Of a stretch of 64,000 nucleotides of DNA, positions 1-7,046 are shown piece after piece. This stretch comes from Phycisphaerae bacterium (GTDB lineage Bacteria > Planctomycetota > Phycisphaerae > UBA1845 > UTPLA1), in the NCBI GenBank assembly GCA_019636475.1, contig JAHBXN010000014.1, positions 1 through 64,000 on the forward strand, read 5' to 3'. Position numbers and translations under genes: made by a program. Below the pieces are notes generated by a model, which saw only the letters and a program-made list of their open reading frames with translations, was not told the origin of the DNA and searched no databases. Position 1 is the first letter of the stretch. The number at the start of each line of letters is the position of its first letter.

Positions 1-98
1 CTCGATGTCGTATTCCACCGGTGCGACACCCGAAGCAATCGATCCCTAAAAACAAGCGGAAGTTTTTTGGCTTTGAGTAATAAGAAAGTGGGGCGACT

Positions 99-170
99 GG
101 GAGCGCTGGGATTCGAACCCAGGACCAACGGCTTAAAAGGCCGCTGCTCTACCGGCTGAGCTACGCTCCC
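99..170 (-). tRNA. tRNA-Lys (anticodon UUU)
   Basis: Read on the minus strand this is a complete 72-base cloverleaf. The acceptor stem is GGGAGCG paired with CGCTCCC, the D stem is GCTC/GAGC, and the anticodon stem is GCGGC/GCCGT around the loop CTTTTAA, giving anticodon TTT. The T arm is CTGGG-TTCGAAT-CCCAG. The discriminator base is A and no CCA is encoded after it. It decodes lysine AAA/AAG codons. I see no convincing promoter or terminator beside it. Confidence 0.97.
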
Positions 171-446
171 GCTCATTTTGAAGACCTTGAACAGGAACGC
201 CTTACTTTATTCTTCGGGCGGGGCGAAGGCAAGCGAGGTGGGTGAATGGACTGGCCGCGCGGGGCCAGTGGGTGGCCGCGGAGGTTGTGTCGATTGGTTT
301 TTGACCTGGGTATGCTTACGGCACGCGCACGGCGTTGTAAGAACTCCTCATGTGAATGTTGTGACGGGTTTTCCCTTCGGAAGGGGCCTCGTCGGCCCCG
401 GTCGGCAAATGGCCGGATCGCCGGATTGTCTTGAGTGGCGAAGGGA

Positions 447-1139
447 TCATGCGTGAGCGGTAATGCGTTCACCTGACTGGCCGGAGGAGTCGTCAGAAAC
501 GAGATGAAGGATGGTTCGGGTCCAATCAGCGGCGCGGCCTGCCGGTTTGAGTTCGGATGTCATCATTCCGACATCGACAACATTGACCCGCACGCCGGTT
601 CCCTTGAGTTCCGCGGCGAGCAGCCGAGTCAATCCTTCGACGGCGTGGTTTCCGACGAGGTAGGCGCCCCATTCCGGTTTGACGTGGGTGGTGAGCGGCG
701 TGGTGATGTGGACGATGGATCCGCTTCGTTGGCGGACCATCCACGGCAGGGCCTCGCGGCAGAGCAGGTAGGCGCCGGTGACATTTGTCGATATGACGTC
801 GCGCCAGGGGTCTGCCGGATAATCGATGATTGGGAGGCGAGGTCCGAGGACGAGGGCGGCGTTGACAATGGCGTCGATTCGTCCGAAGCGCTGCACGACG
901 CGATGAATGATCCGGACGACGTTTTCCTCATATCGCAGATCGCAGGGGATAATCATGGGGGACTCGCCGCGTTTCGCGAGGGATAGCTCGAGTTGCGGCA
1001 GGTTCGCCATGCGCCGGACGCCGAGGGCGAGCTTTGCGCCGGCATCGAGAAATTCATCGACGAGGACTCGGCCCATTGGTCCGGTTGCTCCCGTGAGGAG
1101 GACCACCTTCCCGCGAACTGAGCCAGTGGTTTCGGGCAT
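447..1139 (-). CDS. short-chain dehydrogenase/reductase-family protein with altered active site
   Basis: A Rossmann-fold SDR of about 230 residues. The N-terminal nucleotide-binding motif LLTGATGPMG is clear and is followed by the family's 'NAALV' and 'STNVTGAY' blocks. I chose the start at 1139 because AAGGAAG lies just upstream and the dinucleotide motif begins about 13 residues in; a start at 1217 is open but has no ribosome-binding site. The catalytic tetrad is not normal. The asparagine of 'STN' is present, the usual serine falls in 'HITTP', and the YxxxK motif reads Y-L-V-G-N, so the essential lysine is an asparagine. It may therefore be a divergent reductase or a non-catalytic nucleotide-binding protein. 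It stands alone beside a dipeptide epimerase on the same strand. Substrate unknown. Confidence 0.85.
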   Translation of the reverse strand: MPETTGSVRGKVVLLTGATGPMGRVLVDEFLDAGAKLALGVRRMANLPQLELSLAKRGESPMIIPCDLRYEENVVRIIHRVVQRFGRIDAIVNAALVLGPRLPIIDYPADPWRDVISTNVTGAYLLCREALPWMVRQRSGSIVHITTPLTTHVKPEWGAYLVGNHAVEGLTRLLAAELKGTGVRVNVVDVGMMTSELKPAGRAADWTRTILHLVSDDSSGQSGERITAHA

Positions 1140-1272
1140 GATCTTCCTTTCGTTCGGATGGTCCCGTGCGGAGTCGTTCGACTTCTTGTTCATCAAGACC
1201 GCGTCTTCGTGTGTCATGGGTCTTGCATCCGGGCAGCTGCGAACCGGTCGCTTCTGTCGGCGATATAGCGGG

Positions 1273-2301
1273 CTACGCGTTGCTATTTGAAACTGTTACA
1301 CCCAGGCCGGGGCCGCCACCAATGCGCAGCCTGCCGCATCGCCCATCAATTCCGGTGAATGGATCGTTGCTGATCAGCAAATGCCCGTCGAGGTCGAGCC
1401 AATCGACAAGCGGGGCAAGCTGCGCGGCCGCGGCGATGCCAAGCGAGCTTTCGATCATGCAGCCGAGCATGATTTTCATGCCGTAAGCCTTCGCAAGGTG
1501 GATCATTTTCAGTGCCGGCCTGATGCCGCCGCACTTTCCGAGCTTGATATTGATGCCGTCGACGCAACCGGCGAGGCGAAGGACGTCGGCAGGTCGAACG
1601 CAGCTTTCGTCGGCGATGATCGGAAGGATCGCGGCCTCGCGCAGTCGTCGCAGGCCGTCGATATCGTTGGCGGGTAGCGGCTGTTCGACGAATTCGACGC
1701 GGGATTCTTTCAGCTCTGGAAGGGCTTCGAGCGCCTGTCGGACGGTCCAGCCCATGTTGGCGTCGACTCGGATTAACTTGTCCGGTGCGTTCCGACGAAT
1801 GACGCGGAGGGCTTGGTCGCCTTCGGGGGTTCCGACTTTGACCTTGAGGATTGGAAACTCGGCGGCGTCGCGCGTCTTGGCAGCCACTATTTCGGAATCA
1901 TCGATGCCGATTGTGAAGGAAGTGAGTGGATGGTTTTTCGGATTCAGGCCGAGCCACTCAACGGTTGGCACGCCATGACGTTTGCCGATCCAGTCGTGAA
2001 TCGCGGCGTCGACAGCGGCGACCGTGGCGAGTTGGTCATCGAAGCGGGCGATGAGATCGTGGCTGATGTCTTCGATGTGAATCGGGTTTCGACCGGCGAG
2101 CAGCGCCTGCATTGAGTGCAGTGCGGCTTCGGATGAATCGAGCGTTTGTCGATAGGTGTCCATCGGGACCGCTTCGCCCCAGCCGACCACGCCATCGTGT
2201 TCGAGTTGAACCCAGATGGTTTCCTTGTCCAGTCGTACCGCTTTCGCGGTGCGGAATGGGTTTGTGGGCCTGATTGAAATTCGCCGCCATGTGAGTTTCA
2301 T
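1273..2301 (-). CDS. L-Ala-D/L-Glu dipeptide epimerase (enolase superfamily)
   Basis: A 342-residue member of the muconate-lactonizing subgroup of the enolase superfamily, which epimerises muropeptide-derived dipeptides such as L-Ala-D-Glu so that cell-wall amino acids can be recycled. All catalytic elements are visible: the K-x-K pair (K153, K155), metal ligands D180 (RVDANMGW), E206 (VEQPLP) and D231 (IADES), and the second lysine K253 in INIKLGKCGG. The family's D-x-D motif, which holds the dipeptide amino group, is D303-L-D305. Those residues favour a dipeptide epimerase over o-succinylbenzoate synthase, which has a similar fold. Length is normal. It is a cytoplasmic enzyme. Exact dipeptide specificity cannot be read from sequence. 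Confidence 0.92.
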   Translation of the reverse strand: MKLTWRRISIRPTNPFRTAKAVRLDKETIWVQLEHDGVVGWGEAVPMDTYRQTLDSSEAALHSMQALLAGRNPIHIEDISHDLIARFDDQLATVAAVDAAIHDWIGKRHGVPTVEWLGLNPKNHPLTSFTIGIDDSEIVAAKTRDAAEFPILKVKVGTPEGDQALRVIRRNAPDKLIRVDANMGWTVRQALEALPELKESRVEFVEQPLPANDIDGLRRLREAAILPIIADESCVRPADVLRLAGCVDGINIKLGKCGGIRPALKMIHLAKAYGMKIMLGCMIESSLGIAAAAQLAPLVDWLDLDGHLLISNDPFTGIDGRCGRLRIGGGPGLGVTVSNSNA

Positions 2302-2725
2302 CGTTGTCGGATTTCAATGTGGTATCGCGATTGCGCCAAGCGTCCAAAGTCGATGAATTGGAGCGGCGGATAAGGGTGCGGTCGAGGCGGCCTTCGGGGA
2401 CGGTTTTTGGGGGGAAGGTTTGTGGCGGGGTTCCCGGGTACATATGGAGTGTAACTTATGCTGGGACAAACAATAAGGGCGGATGCGGCAATCGCCGGGG
2501 GGCTTTGTTGCGTCCTGCCGCGAGTTCGGTATGATTTCGCGGTCGGAAGCAGACGGGTCTATTTGACCGCGAGTTCGCAAATGGACTCCCCATCGGCAGC
2601 GAGGGCGGCTATGATACGCGGCTTCGCGTTTGCCGAATTGGGGGAATGCGAATCGGGTGTTGCCATGCAGGCGCGTGGAAATGGCCTGCAGCCGCGAGCG
2701 CGGTGATCGTTAATTTGGGAGACCT
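2302..2725. other. intergenic region between divergent genes, no gene seen
   Basis: This 424-base gap separates the minus-strand epimerase from the plus-strand ketosynthase. A frame from 2458 to 2706 is open but has no recognisable composition or ribosome-binding site. TTGCGT (2508-2513) and TATGAT (2530-2535), 16 bases apart, could be a weak plus-strand promoter. A 7-bp hairpin (TGCAGGC pairing with GCCTGCA) lies near 2667-2692. Nothing else stands out. Confidence 0.4.
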
Positions 2726-3847
2726 ATGTCATTGTCACTGATACCTGTCAAAATCGCCGGAACCGGTAGTTTTCTTCCCGGTCCGCCGGTTCCGAATGAT
2801 CGTGTTGAAGCGATTCTCGGTCCCCTTGATAACGCACCGACGAAGGTGAAGCGATTTGTCGGCAACCTCGGTCAGGAGATGCTTGATCGTGGCGGTGTGA
2901 AGACCCGGCATTTCGCCGTTGATCCCGAGACCGGCGACATGACACACAACTTCAGCACGCTGGCTGAGCAGGCAGCTCGTCGCGCGCTGGAGATGGCGGA
3001 CATGGAGCCGCAGGAAATTGAGCTGCTTCTGATCTCCTGTCCTTCTTATGATCAGAGTACGCCGCCGACCAGTGCGCTGCTTCAAGAGCGGCTGGCGATT
3101 CAGAACTGCGCTGAGATCGAGGTTCACTCGAACTGCTCGGGCGTCGGCAAGAGCACTCAGATTGCTTTTGACGCGATCCGGACCGGTCGCTACAAGTCGG
3201 CGCTGGTCTGCTACAGCCAGCTTTCGTCGATTTATCTGCGGTCGTGCTACTTCAACCAGCCAAAGGTGGACAAAGTTCATGCCGCGCTGCGGTGGATTCT
3301 CGCGGACGGCGCCGGGGCGATGGTGTTGAAGGCGGCGGACGAAGGCGACACGAGCCGTCGCATTATCGATACATTTGTGGAGTCCGTTGGCGCGGGCCGA
3401 CCGGCGGGTATGACCGCGGGTGGCGCTGCTGCGGACCTGATGAAGACGACGCAGCAGATTCCGGAGCTTTACAACGAGGGACTGCATCATCTTTGGCAGG
3501 ATTTCACCGCGGTGAATGACAACGCGGCGCCGCTGCTCTTGCAGGGGCTCGTGAATTTCACCACTCGATTGAAGATCAATCCGGGCACGGTGGACCACTA
3601 CGTTGTGTCGATTCCGACGACGCAGTTGTACGAAGACCATATTCCGGCGTTTCTCGATCGGTTGCACATCGGGCGGGACAACATCAAGTTCCGAAGCAAC
3701 AAGATCGGGTATTGCGGCGGAGCGGCGACGCTTCTGCACTTCGACCAGATGGTTCGCGAAGGCGAGATCAAGCCGGGCGAGCTGGCCATCGTGCACGCGG
3801 TCGAATCGAGCAAGTGGATGACGGCGGGTTTCGCGGTTCGATGGTAG
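2726..3847 (+). CDS. 3-oxoacyl-ACP synthase III (KAS III/FabH-like) family protein
   Basis: A 373-residue thiolase-fold condensing enzyme. The nucleophilic cysteine is C137 in HSNCSGVGK, the N-terminal strand AGTGSFLPG matches the family opening, and ADGAGAMVL near residue 193 is the usual mid-protein block. The residues aligned by eye with the FabH His and Asn (HQAN and GNTSAAS motifs) fall at SIPTTQ (about 295-300) and GYCGGAA (328-334) and look substituted, so the triad may differ from housekeeping FabH. A Shine-Dalgarno GGGAG precedes the ATG. The next two genes, a membrane methyltransferase overlapping by 7 bases and an NAD-dependent epimerase, suggest an operon for a special acyl product rather than fatty-acid initiation. 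An OleA-type head-to-head condensing enzyme is one alternative. Confidence 0.85.
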   Translation: MSLSLIPVKIAGTGSFLPGPPVPNDRVEAILGPLDNAPTKVKRFVGNLGQEMLDRGGVKTRHFAVDPETGDMTHNFSTLAEQAARRALEMADMEPQEIELLLISCPSYDQSTPPTSALLQERLAIQNCAEIEVHSNCSGVGKSTQIAFDAIRTGRYKSALVCYSQLSSIYLRSCYFNQPKVDKVHAALRWILADGAGAMVLKAADEGDTSRRIIDTFVESVGAGRPAGMTAGGAAADLMKTTQQIPELYNEGLHHLWQDFTAVNDNAAPLLLQGLVNFTTRLKINPGTVDHYVVSIPTTQLYEDHIPAFLDRLHIGRDNIKFRSNKIGYCGGAATLLHFDQMVREGEIKPGELAIVHAVESSKWMTAGFAVRW

Positions 3848-4398
3848 AGAATCTTCCTCCGCAAACACCGGATCCATCGGAAAAGCCATTCGCACTAAGG
3901 GCTGTGGTATTCACCGCAGCCTTTCTGCTTTTCATTCTGGGCCTTGTGCCTTCGATTTTTCATGTCGTGGGCCAACTGATTGTCAGCGACACGACCTTCT
4001 GGGGCGAAGCTCGGAATTTCTGGCGGCAATTTGGCGCGCTGATCGGGCATTCGATCTTCATCATTGGCCTGGCGTCTTATCTGTTCTGCTCCGGCTGGTT
4101 GATTGCGCTGGGGCGGGGCCCGCACGTCGAGTTCGATCCGCCGAAGGTATTTGTGGCGACCGGGCCTTACCGCTGGGTTCGTAATCCGGTGGTGATCACC
4201 CTGCTTGTCACGGCTCTGGGAGAGGCGATCGCGCTGAATTCGATCGGCATCTTCGTCCTGGTGCTCGTCGGGATGCCGCTGGCGCATCTGCAGGTCACGA
4301 AGATCGAGGAGCCCAACTTGCGTGGGCGATTCGGGCAGTCGTACATCGACTATTGCTCGCGCGTCAATCGTTGGCTGCCATCGCGGCCGGCCGATTAG
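3841..4398 (+). CDS. isoprenylcysteine carboxyl methyltransferase-like (PEMT/ICMT) membrane protein
   Basis: A 185-residue integral membrane protein with about four hydrophobic segments. The C-terminal half carries the signature of the phospholipid/isoprenylcysteine methyltransferase family: GPYRWVRNP, then EEPNLRGRFG, then YIDYCSRVNRWLP. These proteins use S-adenosylmethionine to methylate lipid-like substrates at the membrane. The start is the ATG at 3841, which overlaps the stop of the ketosynthase by 7 bases and indicates translational coupling. An open frame reaches further upstream to 3712 but lies inside the ketosynthase. Family members often sit next to condensing enzymes, so it may O- or C-methylate the ketosynthase product. 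The substrate is inference only. Confidence 0.8.
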   Translation: MVENLPPQTPDPSEKPFALRAVVFTAAFLLFILGLVPSIFHVVGQLIVSDTTFWGEARNFWRQFGALIGHSIFIIGLASYLFCSGWLIALGRGPHVEFDPPKVFVATGPYRWVRNPVVITLLVTALGEAIALNSIGIFVLVLVGMPLAHLQVTKIEEPNLRGRFGQSYIDYCSRVNRWLPSRPAD

Positions 4399-4433
4399 AT
4401 CGCGATTGCCTATTCCCAGCTTCGCGAGATCTC

Positions 4434-5498
4434 ATGAAAGCCCTTGTCACAGGCGGAACCGGATTTGTCGGGAGCCATCTCATCGCGGCGTTGCGCGATG
4501 CGGGTGACGACGTGCGTGCGATCGTGCGCTCCGAGAAGAAGCGCGTCGAGGTGGAATCTCTCGGCGCTGAGCCGGTTCCGGCTGATCTGGACGATGCTGA
4601 TTCGCTCGTTCGCGCCTGCGAAAGCTGCGACGTGGTCTATCACGCGGCCGCCCGCGTGGAGATCGTCGGCAGCGAGTCCGAGTTCCAGCGGACGACGGTG
4701 GACGGTACACGGCGCGTCCTTGAGGCGGCTGCCGCGAATCGAGTCGGGCGCTTCGTTCAGGTGAGTTCCTGCGGAATCTATCATCCGAAGCTGTTCAAAT
4801 CGGGACAGGAGATCGACGAATTCACGCCGACGCCGATGCCTCCGGCGTGGTTTCCCTATGGTCGGGCAAAGTTGCGTGCGGAGGAGTTGGTGCGGCAGTC
4901 CTGTCCGCCGGAGATGGAGTGGGTGATCGTGCGGCTGGGCTACCTGTTCGGTCCCGGCAACCGGACGATGAAGACGCACGTCGAGCCGGCGATGCGCGAC
5001 AAGATGATGTCACTCGTGGGCAGCGGCGACAACGAGATGGCGATGGTCTATGTGGCGGACGTGGCGCGGGCGATCATGCTGGCGGGCAGGGTGCCGAAGG
5101 CGGCCCGGCAGATTCTGATTGCGGCCGGTTTTGAGCGGGTGACGCAGCGTCAGTACTTCGACGCGATGGCCGATTGTTTCGGCATTCCGCGCGTGACCCG
5201 GCGAACGCCTTATTGGCTGGCGTTTCTGGCAGGAATGGTGGGGGAGCGGATTTTCCGCAAATCGCCTCGTCGCGATTCAATTCGTCGGTCGGCGGTTGCG
5301 CTGACGGGTCTGCCTCAGCGGGTGTCCTGTCGGCATACCCAGGAATTGATCGGCTGGAAACCCGAGGTCACATTCGCCGACGGCATGTGTCGCGCGGTGG
5401 AATGGTTTCGTGCGGAGTATGGGGGGGAGCCTTCGTCCTTCGCGCCTGCCCGCGATTCGCAGATGAAATCGAGAAAAGCGCTTCGGTCCGATGCGTGA
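4434..5498 (+). CDS. NAD(P)-dependent epimerase/dehydratase family oxidoreductase
   Basis: A 354-residue extended SDR. TGGTGFVG at residues 6-13 is the NAD-binding glycine motif, SS at 111-112 and Y142-x3-K146 (PYGRAK) form the catalytic site, and the whole pattern resembles 3-beta-hydroxysteroid dehydrogenase and OleD-like proteins. The ATG at 4434 begins right at the Rossmann fold; upstream codons in the same frame (from 4353) overlap the previous gene and are unlikely to be used. It lies 35 bases behind the methyltransferase on the same strand, so the three genes from 2726 probably form one unit in which this enzyme reduces or dehydrates the keto product. It ends opposite accA. Confidence 0.88.
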   Translation: MKALVTGGTGFVGSHLIAALRDAGDDVRAIVRSEKKRVEVESLGAEPVPADLDDADSLVRACESCDVVYHAAARVEIVGSESEFQRTTVDGTRRVLEAAAANRVGRFVQVSSCGIYHPKLFKSGQEIDEFTPTPMPPAWFPYGRAKLRAEELVRQSCPPEMEWVIVRLGYLFGPGNRTMKTHVEPAMRDKMMSLVGSGDNEMAMVYVADVARAIMLAGRVPKAARQILIAAGFERVTQRQYFDAMADCFGIPRVTRRTPYWLAFLAGMVGERIFRKSPRRDSIRRSAVALTGLPQRVSCRHTQELIGWKPEVTFADGMCRAVEWFRAEYGGEPSSFAPARDSQMKSRKALRSDA

Positions 5499-5509
5499 TC
5501 GGCGCGCGG

Positions 5510-5534
5510 AGCTTCCATTGAAGAGATGGAAGCT
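5510..5534. terminator. hairpin between convergent genes, possible bidirectional terminator
   Basis: AGCTTCCAT and ATGGAAGCT form a perfect 9-bp stem around a 7-base loop in the 55-base gap between the NAD-epimerase gene and the end of accA. No U-tract follows on either strand, so intrinsic termination is uncertain. Confidence 0.4.
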
Positions 5535-5553
5535 GCCCAATCATCAAAATCCG

Positions 5554-6669
5554 TTACAGGTGCGGCGCTGCGGCGAAGGTGGCCGACGTCTGCCGAACGA
5601 TCGGAGCCGACGCGCGGGTCGTGACACCCTTGGTTCGGGATCTCGGCTTCGCCGGCTTGGCAGGTTTCACGTTGGACTTGTCCGTGAAGAAGCTGCCGGT
5701 TTCGCGAATGCGCTTGTATCGCCGCTTGAGGAGGGTGTCGATCTTGGATCGGCGAAGCTCCTTGAGCGATTCAACGATGTACTGTTCAAGGCTTGCCGCC
5801 GCGGCGGCCGGATCGCGATGAGCGCCGCCCATCGGTTCCTTGATCACATCATCGACGAGGTGTAGATGCTTCAGCTCTTTTGAGGTGAATTTGAGGGCGT
5901 TGGCGGCCGTCTTTGCGTGCTCGGCGCTCTTCCAGAGGATGGCCGCACAGCCTTCGGGTGAGATCACGGAGTAGTAGGCGTGCTCGAGCATGGCGAGTCG
6001 ATCTCCGACTCCGATGCCCAGCGCGCCACCGGACCCGCCTTCTCCGATGACGACGCAGACAATGGGCGTTCGAAGCCGGGCCATCTCCATGAGATTGACT
6101 GCAATCGCCGTTGAGATGCCGCGCTCTTCCGCGCCGATGCCGGGGTAGGCTCCAGCGGTGTCAATCAGGCAGACGACGGGCAGGCCGAATTTCTCGGCAA
6201 GCTTCATCTTCGCGAGCGCCTTGCGATATCCTTCCGGATGAGCCATTCCGAAGCAGTTTTCGATGCGCTCTTTGGTGTCTTTTCCCTTGTTGTGCCCGAC
6301 GAACAGGCATTTGAAGCTGCCGATGCGGCCGAAGCCGGTGATGATGGCCCGGTCGTCCCGGAAGTTTCGATCACCGTGAAGCTCGCAAAAGTCGCGAACC
6401 ATGAGGTTGAGGTAGTCCGGCACGAGCGGACGCTTCGGGTGCCGAGCCATCTGAACCGTTTCCCATGCGTCAAGATTGCAGTACAGCTTCTTTCGGGCCG
6501 CCTGCAACTCGGTTCGGAGTGTTCGGATCATCTCGGAATGGTCGCGGCCGGTTACGGATTGGGCGGCCTCCAGTTCCTCGACTTGTTTTTCCAGTTTGGC
6601 CAGCGGTCGTTCGAATTCCAAGTAGGCTCCCAACTCAAAGGAGCGGGCGCCGTTGCTGTTTTCGCTCAT
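5554..6669 (-). CDS. accA: acetyl-CoA carboxylase carboxyltransferase subunit alpha
   Basis: Catalyses, with the beta subunit AccD, transfer of the carboxyl group from biotin to acetyl-CoA, giving malonyl-CoA for fatty-acid synthesis in the cytoplasm. The 371-residue protein opens with the AccA helical region (LEFERPLAKLEKQVEELE), then LYCNLDAWETVQMARHP and FCELHGDR. The crotonase-fold core shows GAYPGIGAEERG and the oxyanion segment GEGGSGGALGIGVGDR. It is about 50 residues longer than the E. coli protein owing to a basic, Ala/Pro/Lys-rich tail that looks disordered. The neighbouring ketosynthase cassette faces it from the other strand, so any link in lipid metabolism is topical rather than operonic. 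accD and biotin-carrier genes are not in view. Confidence 0.97.
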   Translation of the reverse strand: MSENSNGARSFELGAYLEFERPLAKLEKQVEELEAAQSVTGRDHSEMIRTLRTELQAARKKLYCNLDAWETVQMARHPKRPLVPDYLNLMVRDFCELHGDRNFRDDRAIITGFGRIGSFKCLFVGHNKGKDTKERIENCFGMAHPEGYRKALAKMKLAEKFGLPVVCLIDTAGAYPGIGAEERGISTAIAVNLMEMARLRTPIVCVVIGEGGSGGALGIGVGDRLAMLEHAYYSVISPEGCAAILWKSAEHAKTAANALKFTSKELKHLHLVDDVIKEPMGGAHRDPAAAAASLEQYIVESLKELRRSKIDTLLKRRYKRIRETGSFFTDKSNVKPAKPAKPRSRTKGVTTRASAPIVRQTSATFAAAPHL

Positions 6670-7046
6670 AGATTAGAAATCCTCATGCCGACTCGTCCGG
6701 ATTGGATGGCGCGACTCAACGACGCCGAATACATGAACCAACCGATCCCGGAAAGAAAGCGGCATCACGGAATTGAAATCCCGGACACGATTCCTTCATA
6801 CCTGCTTTGCGTACGGCGAGGCACGCACTGCGGGTGCTCCCGGTGGCAGTCGAATGGCTGCATCGACAGAGAGCCGCCGCAAAGACTAGCGTAGTCCGCC
6901 ATCATTACATCGACAAGTGAAAATTGACGGCAACCCATCAGGTGCTTAGACTAGCCGCGCTCCGACCGCATCAATTTAGATACAAACCAATATATAATAA
7001 GTAGTTAAGGCATTCTTGCCGCAGCAGAATATTATAGGAACGCCGT
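6670..7046. other. divergent intergenic region between accA and purL
   Basis: The 377 bases hold no credible gene. The half next to accA is of normal GC; the half next to purL (about 6960-7035) is markedly AT-rich for this genome and contains a TATAAT at 6993-6998. It probably carries promoters for both flanking genes. Confidence 0.5.
6993..6998 (+). promoter_or_regulatory. -10 box of probable purL promoter
   Basis: A perfect TATAAT inside the AT-rich patch upstream of purL. Transcription would begin near 7005 and give a leader of about 40 bases that includes the AGGAA ribosome-binding site at 7036. No good -35 hexamer is seen 16-18 bases upstream. A further TATTAT at 7030-7035 is an alternative box. 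Confidence 0.45.

Noticed and set aside
2458-2706. 82-codon frame before the ketosynthase
   Set aside because: No Shine-Dalgarno, no recognisable composition; more likely leader or promoter DNA.
2735-3895. 386-codon open frame antisense to the ketosynthase gene
   Set aside because: It mirrors a well-supported KAS III gene; the composition is Arg/His/Leu-rich as expected from a GC-rich shadow and no family motif is seen.
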